Shown piece by piece: positions 6,468-8,287 of a stretch of 8,287 bases of DNA. Both the position numbers and the translations under genes were made by a program. Each line of letters begins with the position of its first letter. The first letter of the stretch is position 1. The notes beneath the pieces are model-generated. The model was not told the DNA's origin, ran no database searches, and saw only the letters and a list, made by a program, of their open reading frames with translations. The stretch lies in the NCBI GenBank assembly GCA_001771235.1, contig METF01000240.1, positions 1-8,287 on the forward strand, read 5' to 3'. Source of the DNA: Candidatus Zhuqueibacterota bacterium RBG_16_48_16 (GTDB lineage: Bacteria; Zhuqueibacterota; Zhuqueibacteria; Residuimicrobiales; Sediminimicrobiaceae).

Positions 6468-6591
6468 ATGAACAGAGTCTCTCAGGATACTATGATAAAT
6501 CATGGCCATCGACAGCGTGAAGATTTTAAATGCAGGATAATAACAGAGTGGAAAAAAGTTATTAGCTTAGACGATAAAAACGCAAAAAGGT

Positions 6592-7611
6592 TCATTGCTT
6601 CTTGGAATTTATCGCAGCAAAGAGCGCGCTGGCATTTGTGTATACTTTGTCATGGAATCCCATCTTATGAACGATGTCGTAGTTCTTGTCCAACGGATTT
6701 TTCTCAAAAAACATTTTTAAGACAAACCACAACCATTTGAAGAAATGGGTGCTGCGATTATAACTGATCTCGGAAAGAGGGATCGGATAGTCACTGCCAA
6801 AGAGAAACCGTTCCTGGGGAATTTTATCAATGAGATCATCGATATAATCAGCTCTCAGCGGGCCGGTTAGGGCGGATATATCGGCATAGAGCTTCCAGTC
6901 ATGTTGCTCGACCTCCTTGAACAGCTTGAGAAACTCGCGAAAATCATCCTGGTAATCGTTATCCAAAAACCAAAAATAGGGCAGGGCACAGTGGGCGATG
7001 ATCACCGTCACACCCTGGTCCAGTGCATGTCGCATATACCTTGGGTTGTTGAATTCATTGTATCGATTATTGGAAGTCGGAATGGCGTACTCCGGTCCCG
7101 CATGACAGAGCAAAGGCAAATTGTGTTGGGCCAACTTTTTATAAAAGGGGATACATTTTTCATGCGTCGGATCGATCATTTGCGAGGAAGGTATCCACTT
7201 GCACAGCACGGCGTGATGTTTCAGGCAATAGTCCAATTCCTCTTCCCAGTCATTACGATAAGGATGTACCGACGCACCGAACATAACGCGCTCGTTTTCA
7301 CTTGCCAGTTGCGCCAGATACTTGTTGGGAACATGTAAATGGCTCCATTCTTTATGAACCTGACCATTGCTGTCATAGACCTCATCCAGGGCGAGCAGCA
7401 CCGATTTGTCCACCTGTTTCGAGGTATTGATCACTTTTATCAAATGCTTTTTGACTCGATGAATATCGACTTTTTTGAACAGCGATTTGGTCAAAAGCAG
7501 CATGGCGTAATAGGCGGCCGTCTGTTCAAAATCCTTGGACCAGTAACAGCCGCTCTCCTCGTCCGGCGGCGCGCCAAAGTGGATGTGCATGTCGATAGTG
7601 GGCTGGCTCAT
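6592..7611 (-). CDS. Amidohydrolase_2-family metal-dependent hydrolase/decarboxylase-like protein
   Basis: This is a 339-residue TIM-barrel metallohydrolase, probably cytoplasmic because no signal peptide is present. The N-terminal metal motif is DMHIHFG (His9, His11). Lys138 in CKWIPSSQ is at a position where this superfamily often has a strand-4 residue. His170 in LLCHAGPE, His207 in IIAHCALP and Asp274 in FGSDYP complete the set. GASVHPYR (112-119) is also typical of PF04909-like proteins. The family covers hydrolases and decarboxylases acting on varied small molecules, so the substrate cannot be read from the sequence. After the catalytic Asp there is an aromatic stretch (about 289-303, HFFKWLWFVLKMFFE), unusually hydrophobic for a soluble enzyme. 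The start is well supported: GGGAGG lies five bases before the ATG. It is 290 bases upstream of adaptor 3, so co-transcription is uncertain. Confidence 0.9.
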   Translation of the reverse strand: MSQPTIDMHIHFGAPPDEESGCYWSKDFEQTAAYYAMLLLTKSLFKKVDIHRVKKHLIKVINTSKQVDKSVLLALDEVYDSNGQVHKEWSHLHVPNKYLAQLASENERVMFGASVHPYRNDWEEELDYCLKHHAVLCKWIPSSQMIDPTHEKCIPFYKKLAQHNLPLLCHAGPEYAIPTSNNRYNEFNNPRYMRHALDQGVTVIIAHCALPYFWFLDNDYQDDFREFLKLFKEVEQHDWKLYADISALTGPLRADYIDDLIDKIPQERFLFGSDYPIPLSEISYNRSTHFFKWLWFVLKMFFEKNPLDKNYDIVHKMGFHDKVYTNASALFAAINSKKQ

Positions 7612-7616
7612 GGTTT

Positions 7617-7622
7617 CCTCCC
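7617..7622 (-). promoter_or_regulatory. Strong ribosome-binding site GGGAGG of the amidohydrolase gene
   Basis: The minus strand reads AAAGGGAGGAAACC immediately before the ATG at 7611. The core is five bases from the start and is the best Shine-Dalgarno match among the genes here. Confidence 0.7.
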
Positions 7623-7641
7623 TTTAACTACAATTAATTTG

Positions 7642-7711
7642 AACATCGAATGAAGAATGTCGAATTTCGAGCAAACTTTATCATTTATTATTCGCTGTTC
7701 ATCATTCGTTA
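7642..7711. repeat. Degenerate CGAAT/ATTCG word cluster
   Basis: ATCGAATGAAGAATGTCGAAT (7645-7665) contains two TCGAAT copies, followed by ATTATTCGCTGTTCATCATTC and ATTCGTTATTCC with the inverse word (7687-7711). A similar stretch with ATTCG and ATTTCGTGG lies at 7754-7780. It occupies the presumed leader/promoter region of the amidohydrolase gene. It looks like a decayed short repeat with no coding potential. Confidence 0.4.
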
Positions 7712-7978
7712 TTCCTGTGCTTTGACTTTCGTCATTTAGCTGAATGTTTTCTGCATTCGTGTTTCTTCGCGTATTTCGTGGGCAATAAAAAAAAGCCCTC
7801 CATTTTGGAATTTTCGGTTACAGATGTCACGGCAATATGCAAAAAACTGTGAATGGAGTGTAAAAGGTCCGAATTTTTCCCATTACGTCACAAGAGAAAT
7901 TCCCGTTTTCTCAATCGGCTTTTGTGCAATTTAACACCTTTCGTCAAATTGTCAAGCGTTTCCTTTTTCCCAATATGA
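7712..7978. other. AT-rich non-coding stretch
   Basis: No open frame of gene-like composition is seen on either strand. A run of eight A's (7788-7795) is flanked by GGGC (7781-7784) and GCCC (7795-7798 region). CTCCATT and AATGGAG form a distant 7-base inverted pair, near 7798 and 7852. None of this makes a convincing terminator. Presumably the stretch contains the promoter of the amidohydrolase gene, but I cannot place it. Confidence 0.4.
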
Positions 7979-8144
7979 TCTACGATTTACAATGAGCGAT
8001 TTTTGATTTGCGATTTTTCAGGATTGTCTCTATACTTTTGACAAATTTAGCGATTCATCGATCTTATAATTTATATGTTTCGATTCCTCCCCTCAGACCA
8101 TACATCTGACATCGCAAATCGTTAATCTCAAATCTTGAATCATT
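7979..8144. repeat. Imperfect inverted repeat of GATTTGCGAT words
   Basis: The left arm (7979-8020) is a succession of ACGATTT, GCGATTTTTGATTTGCGATT. The right arm (8105-8144) carries the same words on the other strand. The core GATTTGCGAT (8005-8014) and ATCGCAAATC (8111-8120) is a perfect 10-base inverted pair, and TCAG/CTGA extends the similarity on the inner side. About 85 AT-rich bases lie between the arms. It sits between the right-edge gene and the amidohydrolase. Confidence 0.55.
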
Positions 8145-8201
8145 ACCCCTCATCCCGCCTTTTCTCATTTTGTTACACACGCACAAGTGAGGTATTGCCG
8201 C

Positions 8202-8287
8202 TCAATAAAGAAAATAACCGGCCCGGGAACGGCGGAAATGCTCGAGATTCTGCTGCCACGCTGCGATAATGGCTTCGGGAGCCGTAC
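8202..8287 (-). CDS. 3' end of an unidentified gene, truncated by the window edge
   Basis: The minus strand is open from the edge (first full codon at 8285) to a TGA at 8204-8202 and would encode the 27-residue C-terminus TAPEAIIAAWQQNLEHFRRS followed by RAGYFLY. Base composition changes from AT-rich spacer to GC-richer sequence right at this stop, which supports real coding. I do not recognise the protein. The other two minus frames are also open or nearly so over this short stretch. A plus-strand ATG at 8239 (MLEILLPRC...) is open to the edge, so the call is tentative. Confidence 0.4.
   Translation of the reverse strand, partial: TAPEAIIAAWQQNLEHFRRSRAGYFLY

Noticed and set aside
6539..6563. 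AATAAC/GTTATT stem as a terminator after the amidohydrolase
   Set aside because: The stem is six weak A/T-rich pairs with a 13-base loop, and the T-run is in the loop and not after the stem.
6468..6740. Plus-strand open frame running into the end of the amidohydrolase gene
   Set aside because: The second half is antisense to a well-supported gene and the first half lies in a repeat-bearing spacer. No protein features are visible.
8038..8071. Plus-strand TTGACA and TATAAT boxes
   Set aside because: The boxes are about 21 bases apart, too far for a standard promoter, lie within AT-rich repeat DNA, and no plus-strand gene follows convincingly.

Overview
All recognisable genes lie on the minus strand, so transcription runs from the right end of the window to the left. 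The core is an export-type cluster. It has three consecutive paralogous periplasmic adaptor (HlyD/MacA-type membrane fusion) proteins at 6301-4955, 4799-3543 and 3309-2080, followed by a MacB/FtsX-type permease at 2080-842 that is translationally coupled to the last adaptor. Each adaptor has an N-terminal hydrophobic segment ending in a lipobox-like cysteine, so all three may be membrane-anchored lipoproteins. The window contains neither an ATPase (Walker/ABC signature) nor an outer-membrane TolC-type channel, so the transporter is incomplete here.

Upstream of the cluster (7611-6592) is an Amidohydrolase_2-type metallohydrolase with all the expected metal and catalytic residues. Its link to the exporter is unknown. 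Downstream (554-90) is a small lipobox-containing membrane protein with a duplicated charged helix. It is followed by the first codons of another gene that runs off the left edge. At the far right, 8285-8202 looks like the last 27 codons of a further minus-strand gene cut by the window.

The spacers are unusual. Almost every one carries its own family of short repeated words, often arranged as inverted pairs: ATCCGTT at 605-650, ACAGGAT at 702-811, GTGCCTTGAGTG at 3426-3478, GGAATAAT/CATTCCAA at 4871-4963, TTTCACG at 6403-6423, CGAAT/ATTCG at 7642-7711 and GATTTGCGAT at 7979-8144. The ACAGGAT element is an elaborate nested inverted repeat, and traces of its words recur elsewhere in the window.

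The organism is a Gram-negative (diderm) bacterium, because it has adaptor proteins that bridge two membranes. Coding DNA is of moderate GC and spacers are AT-rich. The combination of multi-adaptor/MacB clusters and word-like spacer repeats reminds me of the FCB-related lineages (for example KSB1 or Calditrichota-like genomes), but this is recollection only and the window has no phylogenetic marker.
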